57,025 bases of DNA from positions 1 through 57,025 of the forward strand of contig WGOA01000004.1 in assembly GCA_016124275.1 (NCBI GenBank). The letters are read 5' to 3'. The stretch comes from Bacteroidota bacterium. Its GTDB lineage: Bacteria; Bacteroidota; Bacteroidia; Chitinophagales; BACL12. The notes beneath the pieces are model-generated. The model was not told the DNA's origin and ran no database searches. It saw nothing but the letters and a program-made list of their open reading frames with translations. A program made the position numbers and the translations under genes. Below, piece by piece: positions 34,388 to 42,738 of this stretch; the first letter of the stretch is position 1, and each line of letters begins with the position of its first letter.

Positions 34388-36187
34388 ATGATGACTCCTG
34401 ACGCAATTAAAGTGCTGATAATCATTGTCATAGCACTTTTTCTTTTCATAACAGAATGGCTGAGCATCGACCTGGTGGGCTTGCTGATTATCACCAGCCT
34501 GGCCCTTTTGGGGGTTATTAGCCCAAACGAGGCCGTTGCCGGATTCAGCAATCCAGCTACGTTGACCGTGGCGTTCATGTTTGTGCTCAGTGCGGCCTTG
34601 CTCAAATCAGGGGCGCTGCAGATCATGGTGAACAAGATTTCGGCGGTGTTCTCCAAAGGCTATAGAACCGGTCTGGTGGTTATGGTTCTGACCGTGGCCG
34701 TGATGTCCGCCTTCATCAACAATACCCCGGTGGTGGCAGTCTTTATCCCTGTGGTGCTTCAAATTGCGAGGACTACGGGAATTTCTGCTACCCGGCTGCT
34801 CATTCCTTTATCGTATGGCACCATCCTGGGGGGAACCTGCACGTTGATCGGCACCTCCACCAATATTTTGGTCAGTGGTGTGGCTGAGCAGGCTGGTGTA
34901 GGGGCCTTCACCTTGTTTCAACTAACACCGCTGGGCATTTTGCTCACCATTGCCGGGGTTCTTTACTTATTGTTTTTCGGCAAAGCCCTGCTCCCTGACC
35001 GGGAAGCGCCAAAGGATTTTGCGTCAGAATTTGGCATGGAGGGCTACCTCACGGATGTGGAAATCCTGCCTCATTACGATGAAATCGGCAAACCGATCAG
35101 CGAAACGCGTTTTTCAAAAGAATGGAACTTGGAGGTGTTGGAGTTGCGCCGCACCACTGGTCGGAGGTATGCCCACCCGGATGGGGATTTTATCCTGGAC
35201 GCAGGCGATGTGCTGAAGATTCCCTGTTCTGCTGAAAAAGTGCAGTCGCTCAAAGCCAGTCTGCGCGATCTGCCGGACAACAGCTTGCGCATTGGCCAGG
35301 CCGATGGAAGCCAACGAAAGACCAGCCAGGTGGAACTGGTGGTAACCTCGCACTCCCAATTTCGGGGCAAGCGCTTGGGTAGCTTGGATATGCAAAGCAA
35401 ATACGAGCTTATTCCGCTGGCCATTCGCCACCGCGAAGGCATTGTGCACGAAGATCTGGAGCAGACTAAAATTGAAGCAGGAGACGTCATTCTTGCCGAT
35501 GTGCCCTGGACTGCCATGGATCGACTCAAGGAACAACTCCGAGGCCTGGACAATCCCTTTTTGTTGCTCAGCGAGAACACGCTGCAAGAGTTTCAACCCA
35601 AGCGTTTTGCCTTGGTAATGGTGGTGTTTGCCAGTGTGATCACGTTGGCTTCACTGGGCATCCTTGACATATTAATTGCTACGCTGGCTGGGGTGGTTAC
35701 GCTGTTGCTGGCTAAAAGTATTACCATGGAAGAAGCCTACGATGCCATCCATTGGAAAGTGATTTTTCTGCTGGCCGGCGCACTTAGTCTGGGCCTGGCC
35801 ATGGACAGGAGTGGGCTGGATGAAGTCATTGCCGGCCTGTTGATTGATTCGCTGGGCAGTTTAGGGCCGGTGGCCATCATTTCGGGTTTGTACCTGGCCA
35901 CCAGCTTGACCACCGAAATCATGTCAAACAATGCTACAGCAGTGCTGATGGCTCCCATTGCTATCGCCACAGCACAATCGCTGGGATTGAACCCCACACC
36001 TTTTCTTATGGCGGTAACCTTTGCGGCTTCGGCCAGTTTTATGACACCCATCGGGTACCAAACCAATACCATGGTTTACGGTGCTGGGGGCTACAAATTC
36101 ACCGACTTTCTCAGAATAGGAACCGGGCTCAACCTGATGCTTTGGATTCTGGCTACTTTGCTCATTCCATTATTATACCCGTTTTGA
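34388..36187 (+). CDS. SLC13/SLT-type anion (probably sulfate) permease with two RCK-C domains
   Basis: 599 residues from ATG 34388 (34391 also possible; the TTG at 34346 lies downstream of the palindrome and is less likely). Architecture: membrane half 1 (about 5-200, 'PATLTVAFMFVLSAALLKSG', 'SAFINNTPVVAVFIPVVLQI', 'PLSYGTILGGTCTLIGTSTN'), two TrkA-C/RCK-C domains (about 205-400), membrane half 2 ending in 'TTEIMSNNATAVLMAPIAIA' and 'MTPIGYQTNTMVYG'. NNTP and TSTN/SNNA are the SLC13 ion-binding motifs. The insertion of RCK-C domains is typical of SLT/SAC1-like Na+/sulfate transporters. With the Rrf2 regulator and downstream porin it forms a probable anion-uptake module. Confidence 0.9.
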   Translation: MMTPDAIKVLIIIVIALFLFITEWLSIDLVGLLIITSLALLGVISPNEAVAGFSNPATLTVAFMFVLSAALLKSGALQIMVNKISAVFSKGYRTGLVVMVLTVAVMSAFINNTPVVAVFIPVVLQIARTTGISATRLLIPLSYGTILGGTCTLIGTSTNILVSGVAEQAGVGAFTLFQLTPLGILLTIAGVLYLLFFGKALLPDREAPKDFASEFGMEGYLTDVEILPHYDEIGKPISETRFSKEWNLEVLELRRTTGRRYAHPDGDFILDAGDVLKIPCSAEKVQSLKASLRDLPDNSLRIGQADGSQRKTSQVELVVTSHSQFRGKRLGSLDMQSKYELIPLAIRHREGIVHEDLEQTKIEAGDVILADVPWTAMDRLKEQLRGLDNPFLLLSENTLQEFQPKRFALVMVVFASVITLASLGILDILIATLAGVVTLLLAKSITMEEAYDAIHWKVIFLLAGALSLGLAMDRSGLDEVIAGLLIDSLGSLGPVAIISGLYLATSLTTEIMSNNATAVLMAPIAIATAQSLGLNPTPFLMAVTFAASASFMTPIGYQTNTMVYGAGGYKFTDFLRIGTGLNLMLWILATLLIPLLYPF

Positions 36188-36305
36188 AGCCATGAGAAGG
36201 CGAGCGTTTCAAAGCAACGGCGGACAGTTGCTCAGCGGTTTGCATCAGCCGGGGGTAACACAAGTCACTTCAAGGCCAAAGAAAAGTTCCGTGCTTTGCG
36301 CGTTC

Positions 36306-37691
36306 ATGAAAAGCGAACGCATAAGAAAGCAGTTGCTGCTGCTCTTTGTCGGGTTGCAGAGCGCACTCTGGGCGCAGCCTGATCTGGCACAAAGCACCGC
36401 CGCCCTTTCCCCGGTGGTGGAAACAGGCGCAACGGCAGCAGCAGCGGATACTACCGCGTCAGAAACTTTTTTTATCGGGCTGGAATTCAGGCCGCGAACT
36501 GAGTTCCGAAACGGTTACCGCCTGCTGCGCAGCGACAGCAGCAGCGCGGCCTTCTTCACGGAGAACCGCACCCGGCTAAACCTCAGCTACCAGCGCAAAG
36601 GGTTCCGCTTTCACACATCCATTCAGGACATCCGCGTGTGGGGTGAGCAAGATCCGCGGGGCACCTCAGGCACATTTCAGGTTTTTGAAGGCTACGTGGA
36701 GCCTTCACTCGGCAGCGATTGGTCCATGCGTATCGGGCGGCAGCGCGTCATGTACGACAACCAGCGCCTCTTTGCGCAAAACGACTGGCGGCAGAACGCT
36801 GGCTCGCATGACGGCGTCCGCATCATGTTGAACAAAACCCGGTACCAACTGGAAGCGTTCGGCGCATTTAACCAAGAGGCTGGCGCGCAAACACGGTTCT
36901 TCGGCACGGACTTTTCGCCCGATTTTGACCAGTACAAAGCGCTGCTCGTGCACTACGGCCACTTCAAACTGAGTGAGACGTTTACCCTAACCACGCTGCA
37001 CGGCACTGATGTGTTCCAGGACAAGGACTCCGTGCGCGTTAGCCATTGGCGGCATACTTCCGGGGGAAGGGCCGAAGCATTCCATAACAAATGGTATGCT
37101 ACCATCGCAGGGTATTACCAGTACGGCCGCAACGACCGGGGAACGGTGCTAGCCGCTTGGTACGTTCAACCGGAACTTTCAACAGCAGTAGGAAAAAACT
37201 GGAAGTTTCGCCTGGGTGCAGAAGTATTCAGCGGCAACAACGGTCTGAATCCCGACAGCCGTGACCACGCTTTTGATGCGCTCTATGGCGTGAACCATCG
37301 CTTCCTGGGCTCTATGGACTACTTCACCAATTTTCCCGGCGACCTCAACGGAGCAGGCATCCTTGCGCCCTACCTGTTTACCTTTTTTGAAGCGGGTTCA
37401 AAAGTGACCCTTCGAGCAGATGCTCATTTATTCTATTCGCAAAACCATTTTGTTCCGGAAGGTGCTTCCGTGGCCCAGGACAAATACCTGGGGTTTGAAA
37501 ACGATTGGTTGCTGCGCTACCGCCCCAACAATTTTACGATGCTTGATGTGGGGTACAGCTATGGATTGTTTACGGAATCCATGGAACAAATTCGAAAGGG
37601 AGGCAACAGCCAACTGTGGCAAAGTTGGGCCTATGTGATGGTAACTTTTACGCCGGAATTGTTTTGTTGGAACAAAGGACCAAAAACATAA
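36306..37691 (+). CDS. Alginate-export-family outer-membrane porin
   Basis: 461 residues from ATG 36306, which opens a signal peptide (MKSERIRKQLLLLFVGLQ... LWAQ); the longer frame from 36192 is rejected. The mature chain is an 18-strand-type barrel: 'EFRPRTEFRNGYRLL', 'NRTRLNLSYQRKGFRFHTSI', 'MRIGRQRVMYDNQRLFAQND' (the conserved R-I-GRQ...D.RL.G..W of alginate-export/OprD-like porins), 'DALYGVNHRFLGSMDYF' and a C-terminal 'SWAYVMVTFTPELF'. Despite the name most members are not known to carry alginate; here it follows the SLC13 permease by 118 bases with no terminator, so passage of the same anion across the outer membrane is plausible. Confidence 0.85.
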   Translation: MKSERIRKQLLLLFVGLQSALWAQPDLAQSTAALSPVVETGATAAAADTTASETFFIGLEFRPRTEFRNGYRLLRSDSSSAAFFTENRTRLNLSYQRKGFRFHTSIQDIRVWGEQDPRGTSGTFQVFEGYVEPSLGSDWSMRIGRQRVMYDNQRLFAQNDWRQNAGSHDGVRIMLNKTRYQLEAFGAFNQEAGAQTRFFGTDFSPDFDQYKALLVHYGHFKLSETFTLTTLHGTDVFQDKDSVRVSHWRHTSGGRAEAFHNKWYATIAGYYQYGRNDRGTVLAAWYVQPELSTAVGKNWKFRLGAEVFSGNNGLNPDSRDHAFDALYGVNHRFLGSMDYFTNFPGDLNGAGILAPYLFTFFEAGSKVTLRADAHLFYSQNHFVPEGASVAQDKYLGFENDWLLRYRPNNFTMLDVGYSYGLFTESMEQIRKGGNSQLWQSWAYVMVTFTPELFCWNKGPKT

Positions 37692-37811
37692 CATTTATTA
37701 TGTTGGCGTCCTGGACGCAAGCATTGCCCTCGTCGTTTTGGTCATGCCTTACAGTCCAAAACCCGGCGGATGCGGATGCGTGCTGTAATCCGGTTTCGCC
37801 TTCGTGGTCAG

Positions 37812-38204
37812 CTAATACGCCGGTGTGCGGCCGTAGGCAATGCCGGAGATTTCCACGCGAACGTTGCGCGGCAGACGCGACACTTCCACCGTTTCACGCG
37901 CGGGTGCTTTGCCCGCCTCAAAATAGCTGCCGTACACCGCGTTCATGGCCTCAAAATCATCCATGCTCTTGAGAAAAATGGAGCACTTGACCAGGTTGCT
38001 GAACTTCATGCCCACAGCGGCCAGCACCGCGCCGATGTTGTCCATCACGCGCCGGGTTTCGGCGGCAACGTCGCCTTCCACGAGTTGCCCGGTGGCGGGA
38101 TCCAGCGCAATTTGCCCGCTCAGATACAAGCGGCCTTCGGCCAAAACGGCCTGGCTGTAAGGCCCGATCGGGGCCGGTGCGTCTTTGGAAAGGATGTGTT
38201 TCAT
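37812..38204 (-). CDS. ridA: RidA family enamine/imine deaminase
   Basis: 130 residues from ATG 38204; the longer open frame translates the tandem repeat upstream and is rejected. Conserved: 'PAPIGPYSQAVLAEGRLYLS', 'GQIALDPATGQLVEGDVAAE', 'VLAAVGMKFSNLVKCSIFLK', 'RETVEVSRLPRNVRVEISGI'; Arg in 'RNVRVEI' and the C-terminal Glu-equivalent position bind the 2-aminoacrylate-type substrate. Role: hydrolysis of reactive enamines/imines formed by PLP enzymes, protecting them from damage. Convergent with the porin gene. Upstream lie a GGGCGAAGGG copy (38230) and a 3 x 21-bp tandem repeat. Confidence 0.93.
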   Translation of the reverse strand: MKHILSKDAPAPIGPYSQAVLAEGRLYLSGQIALDPATGQLVEGDVAAETRRVMDNIGAVLAAVGMKFSNLVKCSIFLKSMDDFEAMNAVYGSYFEAGKAPARETVEVSRLPRNVRVEISGIAYGRTPAY

Positions 38205-38229
38205 GGCGGGGGGCGTTTGAGAATAAGTC

Positions 38230-38239
38230 GGGCGAAGGG
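38230..38239 (+). repeat. Dispersed GGGCGAAGGG motif, intergenic copy
   Basis: Reads AGTCGGGCGAAGGGGTT, 25 bases upstream of ridA (minus) and 38 bases before the 21-bp tandem repeat. Confidence 0.7.
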
Positions 38240-38277
38240 GTTCGCGTTCGCGCAGCGAAATTAGGTCCACTTGGCGG

Positions 38278-38340
38278 ACCCGGCAATGCACTGGCCAGAC
38301 CCGGCAATACACTGACCGTTCCCGGCAATGCACTGGCCAG
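38278..38340. repeat. Tandem repeat, 3 x 21 bp, in the ridA/GNAT divergent intergenic region
   Basis: Units at 38278-38298, 38299-38319 and 38320-38340. The core CCCGGCAATGCACTGGCCAG recurs; the middle unit differs at a few positions (ATACACTGACCGT) and unit 3 begins with T. No flanking spacers, so it is a minisatellite and not a CRISPR array. It ends 35 bases before the -7 box of the GNAT/FemAB-like gene, so copy number could modulate that promoter. Confidence 0.9.
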
Positions 38341-38375
38341 GCCATCGGTTGGCGAAGCCCCTGCTATCCCGCAGC

Positions 38376-38383
38376 TATCTTTG
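38376..38383 (+). promoter_or_regulatory. -7 box TATCTTTG, 4 nt before the GNAT/FemAB-like start
   Basis: Exact TAnnTTTG match, CGCG between it and ATG 38388. Same spacing as at 33739 and 44472, implying a leaderless transcript. Confidence 0.55.
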
Positions 38384-38387
38384 CGCG

Positions 38388-39347
38388 ATGCTCCACTACC
38401 GCGAATCTGCGCAGATAGACCGGGCCGCCTGGGATGCCTGTGTGCAACAGGCGGGTCGCACGGCCTACGGTTTTTCGTGGTACCTGGACCTGGTCAGCGA
38501 GCACTGGGGCGGGCTGGTTTACGGCAACTACGACGCCGTTTTCCCGCTGCCCTGGAAGCAACGAGCAGGCCTGCGCTGGGTGTACACGCCCTTTTTCTGC
38601 CAGCAGCTGGGGGTGTTTGCGCGGCATCCGGAGGCTCCGGGTAAGAGCGCTGTTCCGGCAACGGGGGAATGGCTCCGCGCCATCCCGCGCCGTTTTCGCA
38701 AAGTTGATCTGGCTGTTGGTGGCACCAAAGGCGCGTTACCACTCGAGGCACCCCTTACCTTACCCGACGGTTGGTCCAGCACCGAACGCCCGAATTTCGC
38801 GCTGGATTTGAGCCTGGAGGCGGATGCCCTTCGAACCAACTACGAAACCAACACCCGCCGCAACCTCAAAAAGGCACAGGCAGCCGGCCTTTTGACCGAC
38901 AAAAACCTGGCGCCAGCCGAGCTTTTGGCCTTGATCCGCGAGCACCAGGGTCCAAAACTGCCCGCGCTGGGTAAACAGGAATACAATCGGATTTTAGCCA
39001 TCATGGAACAAGCCCTGAGCCGCGGGCTGGGCACCATGATCCGGGCCTTTGATCCGGCCACGCCTGATACCGCGCAGGCGGGCGCGTTCTTTTTGCATGC
39101 ACCCCGCGGACCGCTTTATTTGTTTGGAACCACCACCCCTGCTGCTCGCCAAAACGGGGCCATGACACTGGTTTTTGATGCCCTGATTGTGCAAAAATCA
39201 GGACAACATGGGGTTTTTTTGGACTTTGAAGGCTCCGCCATACCCGGGCTGGCCAGATTTTATCAGGGCTTCGGTGCCGCCCAGGAACCTTACCACACGC
39301 TCCACATGCGTCGTTTCCCGCTCCTGTTCAAGGGGTTCGGCCGTTAG
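38388..39347 (+). CDS. GNAT/FemAB-like acyltransferase
   Basis: 319 residues from ATG 38388, fixed by the -7 box. 'QIDRAAWDACVQQAGRTAYG', 'SWYLDLVSEHWGGLVYGNYD' and 'LRWVYTPFFCQQLGVFARHP' form an N-terminal GNAT-like half; 'TNYETNTRRNLKKAQAAGL' is the FemAB/peptidoglycan-bridge-type helix; and 'GAFFLHAPRGPLYLFGTTTP' with 'DFEGSAIPGLARFYQGFGA' complete the second GNAT half. Members are mostly uncharacterised in Bacteroidota; related proteins transfer amino acids or acyl groups to cell-wall or polysaccharide acceptors. Substrate unknown. A hairpin-like repeat follows the stop at 39351-39378. Confidence 0.78.
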   Translation: MLHYRESAQIDRAAWDACVQQAGRTAYGFSWYLDLVSEHWGGLVYGNYDAVFPLPWKQRAGLRWVYTPFFCQQLGVFARHPEAPGKSAVPATGEWLRAIPRRFRKVDLAVGGTKGALPLEAPLTLPDGWSSTERPNFALDLSLEADALRTNYETNTRRNLKKAQAAGLLTDKNLAPAELLALIREHQGPKLPALGKQEYNRILAIMEQALSRGLGTMIRAFDPATPDTAQAGAFFLHAPRGPLYLFGTTTPAARQNGAMTLVFDALIVQKSGQHGVFLDFEGSAIPGLARFYQGFGAAQEPYHTLHMRRFPLLFKGFGR

Positions 39348-39350
39348 AAA

Positions 39351-39378
39351 CCTAAAACTTTTTCCACAAAAGCTTAGG
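39351..39378 (+). terminator. Possible hairpin after the GNAT/FemAB-like gene
   Basis: CCTAA-AA-CTTTT pairs with AAAAG-C-TTAGG around the loop TCCAC, with small bulges. There is no U-tract, so the call is tentative. Confidence 0.3.
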
Positions 39379-39425
39379 AAAGCTAAAGCTGTTTGCTATT
39401 TTTAGTATTCGGATCTTCACCTCAT

Positions 39426-40445
39426 ATGAACCTTAAGCGTACTCTCTCTCTTCTCCTCTGCCTCTCGTTGACTTCCGGTTTGTTTGCTCAGGATGTGCAT
39501 TTTAGCCAATTCTGGGCTTCGCCGTTGACGCTCAACCCCGCCTTAACCGGCATGACGCCTTGCTCCTACCGGGCTGCGGTAAACTACCGCAACCAGTGGG
39601 CCAGCGTAGTGGGTCCTTCCTCTTTCCAGACTTACGGCCTCTCGTTTGATGCCGGTTTGTTCCGGGGAAAGTTTAACGGAAGCATGCTCGGCGTTGGTGG
39701 TCACTTTTTTAACGACCGCGCCGGCGATGGAATTCTGCAAAACCTGACCGCCCAACTCTCCCTGGCGTATCACCAGGCGCTGGGCAGCGATCGGCACTAC
39801 ATTTCCGTGGGTCTTCAGGGCGGCATGGTGCAAAAGCGCCTTGATCCGGGCAAGTTCATCTTTGAGGACATGATTGACGAAAACGGAGTCATTCCCGGTG
39901 CCGTCACTGCTGATATTCTCTCCGACAATTCCTTTACCAACCTGGACGTCAACGCTGGCTTCCACTGGACGTCTAATTTCACAGACGGTTTTACCATGTA
40001 TGCTGGTGCCGCCATGTTCCACATTGGCGAGCCCACCGAAAGCTTTAAAGGCTCCGGCGACAACATCCTGGACACCCGTTATGTTGGTCACGGCGGCATG
40101 AAAATCGGCATCCAAAACAAAGTGGTGCTGCTTCCATCCGTGCTCTACATGACGCAGGCTGAAGGCTCAAACGAAGAATTGCTCATGGGCACCAGCCTTG
40201 GGTTTGCCATTGGCGAAGAATCTACCTTTTACCTGGGCGGCTATTACCGGAATGAAGATGCTGTGATTGCCTCCATCGGTTTCGACTTCAAGAACGTTCA
40301 GTTCGGCATGAGCTACGACGTGAACGTCAACGACCTGAGCGTGGTCAGCGGCAACAAGGGCGGCATGGAACTCTCCCTGTTGTACTTCGGTTGCCTGCCT
40401 ACTTCTTCCAAACCCAGACGCGTGGTGGACTGCCCGCGTTTTTAA
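39426..40445 (+). CDS. PorP/SprF-family outer-membrane protein (type IX secretion/gliding)
   Basis: 339 residues from ATG 39426 (signal peptide MNLKRTLSLLLCLSLTSGLF, then 'AQDVHFSQFWASPLTLNPAL'). The mature N-terminus 'HFSQFWASPLTLNPALTGM' and 'AAVNYRNQWASV', followed by regular beta strands, is diagnostic of the PorP/SprF family. SprF is needed for secretion of SprB-type adhesins; PorP for gingipain export. No PorKLMN-type genes are adjacent, so this is a stand-alone copy like the many SprF paralogues next to, or remote from, their adhesins. An intrinsic terminator follows at 40521-40551. Confidence 0.9.
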   Translation: MNLKRTLSLLLCLSLTSGLFAQDVHFSQFWASPLTLNPALTGMTPCSYRAAVNYRNQWASVVGPSSFQTYGLSFDAGLFRGKFNGSMLGVGGHFFNDRAGDGILQNLTAQLSLAYHQALGSDRHYISVGLQGGMVQKRLDPGKFIFEDMIDENGVIPGAVTADILSDNSFTNLDVNAGFHWTSNFTDGFTMYAGAAMFHIGEPTESFKGSGDNILDTRYVGHGGMKIGIQNKVVLLPSVLYMTQAEGSNEELLMGTSLGFAIGEESTFYLGGYYRNEDAVIASIGFDFKNVQFGMSYDVNVNDLSVVSGNKGGMELSLLYFGCLPTSSKPRRVVDCPRF

Positions 40446-40520
40446 CCAACCGCGACCTAACCCCCCAAATCATCGTATGATTTGACGGTACACCTTATAT
40501 ATGTTGAGTGAGTACGCATG

Positions 40521-40551
40521 AACGGCCCCGATATTGGGGTCGTTTTTTTTT
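40521..40551 (+). terminator. Rho-independent terminator after the PorP-like gene
   Basis: AACGGCCCC pairs with GGGGTCGTT (one G-T pair) around loop GATATT, directly followed by a run of T through 40551. This is the most classical intrinsic terminator in the window and lies 76 bases after the PorP-like stop. Confidence 0.9.
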
Positions 40552-40623
40552 GGGGGAGGGGGAGTGAATAAAGGGCGAAAAAAGCGCGCTCCACTGCAGC
40601 TTGACTTGCGCGTGACGGTGGTT

Positions 40624-41925
40624 CTACTTTGAAGCTGTGGCTTCCGGTTTCCGAAAAGGCCGGATAATCAACGAGAGCGAACGGTCGTACGTAAAGTAGG
40701 AGAAGCTCCAGTCTAACAGGGCAACCAACCGGTTCTTGAACCCGATGAGCGAATACACGTGCACAAACATCCAGATGAACCAGGCCAGCGCACCCTGCAT
40801 CTGAAAACCCGGCAAGTCCACAACGGCCTTGTTCCGCCCAATGGTGGCCATGCTCCCTTTGTCTGTATAGCGGAACGCTTTGGGGCTACCTTGCTTCATG
40901 CTTCGAATCAGGTTAGCCGCCAGGTTTTGGGCTTGTTGCTGGGCCACCGGTGCCAACATCGGATGGCCGTTCGGGAAACGCTCCGTTCGCATCAAGGCCA
41001 CATCGCCCAACGCATAAACATGCTCCATCCCCAAAACCTGATGATGGGCATCAACCTGGATGCGATTGCCTGGACCAAATATCTCCGGAACCAGCCCGTC
41101 TATCGGGGCCCCTTCAACCCCCGCCGTCCAAATGACAGTATCGGTATGGAGGGTGCTGCCATCTGCGCCGATCAAAAACCCTTGCTCATACTGCTTAACC
41201 GGCACCCCCAGGCGCAGATCTACGCCCAGTTCCGCTAAATACACCCTGGCCTTTTCCGATGCTTTTGCTGACATGGAACCGAGCAAACTCGGCGCGGCCT
41301 CATAGAGCACAATGTGCATGAGCGAGAAGTCCATATCGGGGTAATCTTTAGGCAGAACGAAACGGCGCATTTCCGCCAGAGCACCGGCCAGTTCCACCCC
41401 AGTGGGACCTCCTCCTACGATACCAACGCTCAGGCATTTCATTCTCCATTCCAGATCAGGGCTTTCGAGCGCCTTTTCAAATTGCTGGTTGATCATGCTC
41501 CGCAGGTCGAGCGCGCCGGGCAGCGTTTTCAACGTCATGAGCTGATTCGCAATACTGGCAAATGCCCCAAAAAAGCGCGGACGGCTTCCGGTGGCGATCA
41601 CCAGGTCGTGGTAAGGGAGCGGACCCTGGTCCGTGTGCAGGAGGCGAGCCGTAGCATCCACGGAATGCACCTGAGCAAGTCGCACGTGGACGTTGGCCCT
41701 TCCCCGGAAAATACGGCGCAGCGGGTACGCAATGCTGTCCGGTTGAAGCCCCGCAGTGGCCACCTGGTACAAAAGCGGCTGAAACGTGTGGTAATTGTGC
41801 CGGTCAAGCAGGACCACCTGAATGCCGGGCACATCCGCTAAATCTTTGGCAAGGCCCAGGCCGGCAAATCCGGCACCAACAATAACGACTCGGCGTTTCC
41901 CATTTTCCGGCAGCGTAAAGGGCAT
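40624..41925 (-). CDS. ndh: Type II NADH:quinone oxidoreductase (NDH-2)
   Basis: 433 residues. The FAD-binding dinucleotide fold is 'RRVVIVGAGFAGLGLAKDLA' (residues 11-30) and the NADH-binding fold 'LSVGIVGGGPTGVELAGALA' (about 165-185). 'HTFQPLLYQVATAGLQPDSI' is the quinone-site-proximal motif of NDH-2, 'VYALGDVAL' the second FAD-binding site, and the C-terminal amphipathic part 'ALAWFIWMFVHVYSLIGFKN' the membrane anchor. Reaction: NADH + quinone to NAD+ + quinol without proton pumping. Divergent from the DUF3109 gene with about 57 bases between the starts. Confidence 0.93.
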   Translation of the reverse strand: MPFTLPENGKRRVVIVGAGFAGLGLAKDLADVPGIQVVLLDRHNYHTFQPLLYQVATAGLQPDSIAYPLRRIFRGRANVHVRLAQVHSVDATARLLHTDQGPLPYHDLVIATGSRPRFFGAFASIANQLMTLKTLPGALDLRSMINQQFEKALESPDLEWRMKCLSVGIVGGGPTGVELAGALAEMRRFVLPKDYPDMDFSLMHIVLYEAAPSLLGSMSAKASEKARVYLAELGVDLRLGVPVKQYEQGFLIGADGSTLHTDTVIWTAGVEGAPIDGLVPEIFGPGNRIQVDAHHQVLGMEHVYALGDVALMRTERFPNGHPMLAPVAQQQAQNLAANLIRSMKQGSPKAFRYTDKGSMATIGRNKAVVDLPGFQMQGALAWFIWMFVHVYSLIGFKNRLVALLDWSFSYFTYDRSLSLIIRPFRKPEATASK

Positions 41926-41969
41926 GGTACGATGTTTTTCAATCGGCGAAGCTACTCCCCATCATCTTG

Positions 41970-41977
41970 TAACTTTA
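41970..41977 (+). promoter_or_regulatory. Near-consensus -7 box 5 nt before the DUF3109 start
   Basis: TAACTTTA, one mismatch from TAnnTTTG, five bases before GTG 41983. It supports the GTG over the upstream ATG at 41932. Confidence 0.4.
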
Positions 41978-41982
41978 CCCCC

Positions 41983-42570
41983 GTGATTCAAATAGGAAAA
42001 TACCTGGTTAGCGATGAGCTCCTTTCGGAGCGGTTCGCCTGCGATTTAGGCGCCTGCCACGGCGCGTGCTGCGTGATGGGCGATGACGGTGCCATCCTGA
42101 GCGATGAGGACCCTGGTTTTCTCGAAGATGTTTATGACGAAGTGGCGCCTTACATGACCGAAGAAGGGCGGCAATCCATAGCAGAGCAAGGGCACTACGT
42201 GCTCAACGATGAAGGGCAATTGCGCACCCCGCTGATAAAGGGTGCAGCATGCGCCTATGTCCAGTACCGCGATGGCGTTGCGTTGTGCGCCATTGAACTG
42301 GCCTGGCTTGAGGGAAAGATTGCCTACCGCAAGCCGGTTTCCTGCCACCTGTATCCGGTGCGTACAAAAGCCATAGGGGAGTTTGAAGCCTTGAATTACG
42401 AGCGCTGGGAAATATGTGCCCCTGCCTGCGACCGCGGGGAACGCGAAGGCATTCCCGTGTACCGCTTCCTCAAGGATGCCCTGATCCGGCATTGCGGCGA
42501 AGATTTCTATGAAGCGCTGGAGGCTGCGGCTGTTTACACCAAAAACCATCCTGGCGAAAGCGAAGCGTAA
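41983..42570 (+). CDS. DUF3109 (YkgJ-like Cys-cluster) protein
   Basis: 195 residues from GTG 41983, chosen because family members begin VIQIGKYLVSDELLSE-like and because of the -7 box. Cysteine pattern: 'FACDLGACHGACCVMGD', then 'AACAYVQYRDGVALCAIELA', 'SCHLYP' and 'EICAPACDRG'. This is the eight-Cys arrangement of DUF3109, related to the YkgJ zinc/iron-chelating family; probably binds a metal ion or Fe-S cluster. Function otherwise unknown; widely conserved in Bacteroidota. It shares the perfect hairpin at 42621-42650 with the convergent TraB/GumN gene. Confidence 0.87.
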   Translation: MIQIGKYLVSDELLSERFACDLGACHGACCVMGDDGAILSDEDPGFLEDVYDEVAPYMTEEGRQSIAEQGHYVLNDEGQLRTPLIKGAACAYVQYRDGVALCAIELAWLEGKIAYRKPVSCHLYPVRTKAIGEFEALNYERWEICAPACDRGEREGIPVYRFLKDALIRHCGEDFYEALEAAAVYTKNHPGESEA

Positions 42571-42620
42571 CCCTGGCACCGCACCAGGCTCAGGGCTGCT
42601 TCAAGCGCCTCCAAACACAA

Positions 42621-42650
42621 GAAAAGCGCCGCAATAACACGGCGCTTTTC
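42621..42650. terminator. Perfect 11-bp hairpin, bidirectional terminator
   Basis: GAAAAGCGCCG (42621-42631) and CGGCGCTTTTC (42640-42650) are exact reverse complements around loop CAATAACA. The stem begins with A4 and ends with T4, so in either direction a G+C-rich stem is followed by a short U-tract. It lies between the DUF3109 stop and the minus-strand TraB/GumN stop. Confidence 0.88.
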
Positions 42651-42738
42651 AGAACACTCGATCTATAAAGATCCCAAACCAAACCCTATTTATCTTTTAC
42701 TGCCGGTCTGGCAGAAATGTTTCGGGTGGAAGGGTTTT

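Noticed and set aside
38278..38340. Possible CRISPR array
   Set aside because: Units are contiguous without spacers, too few, and no cas gene is present.
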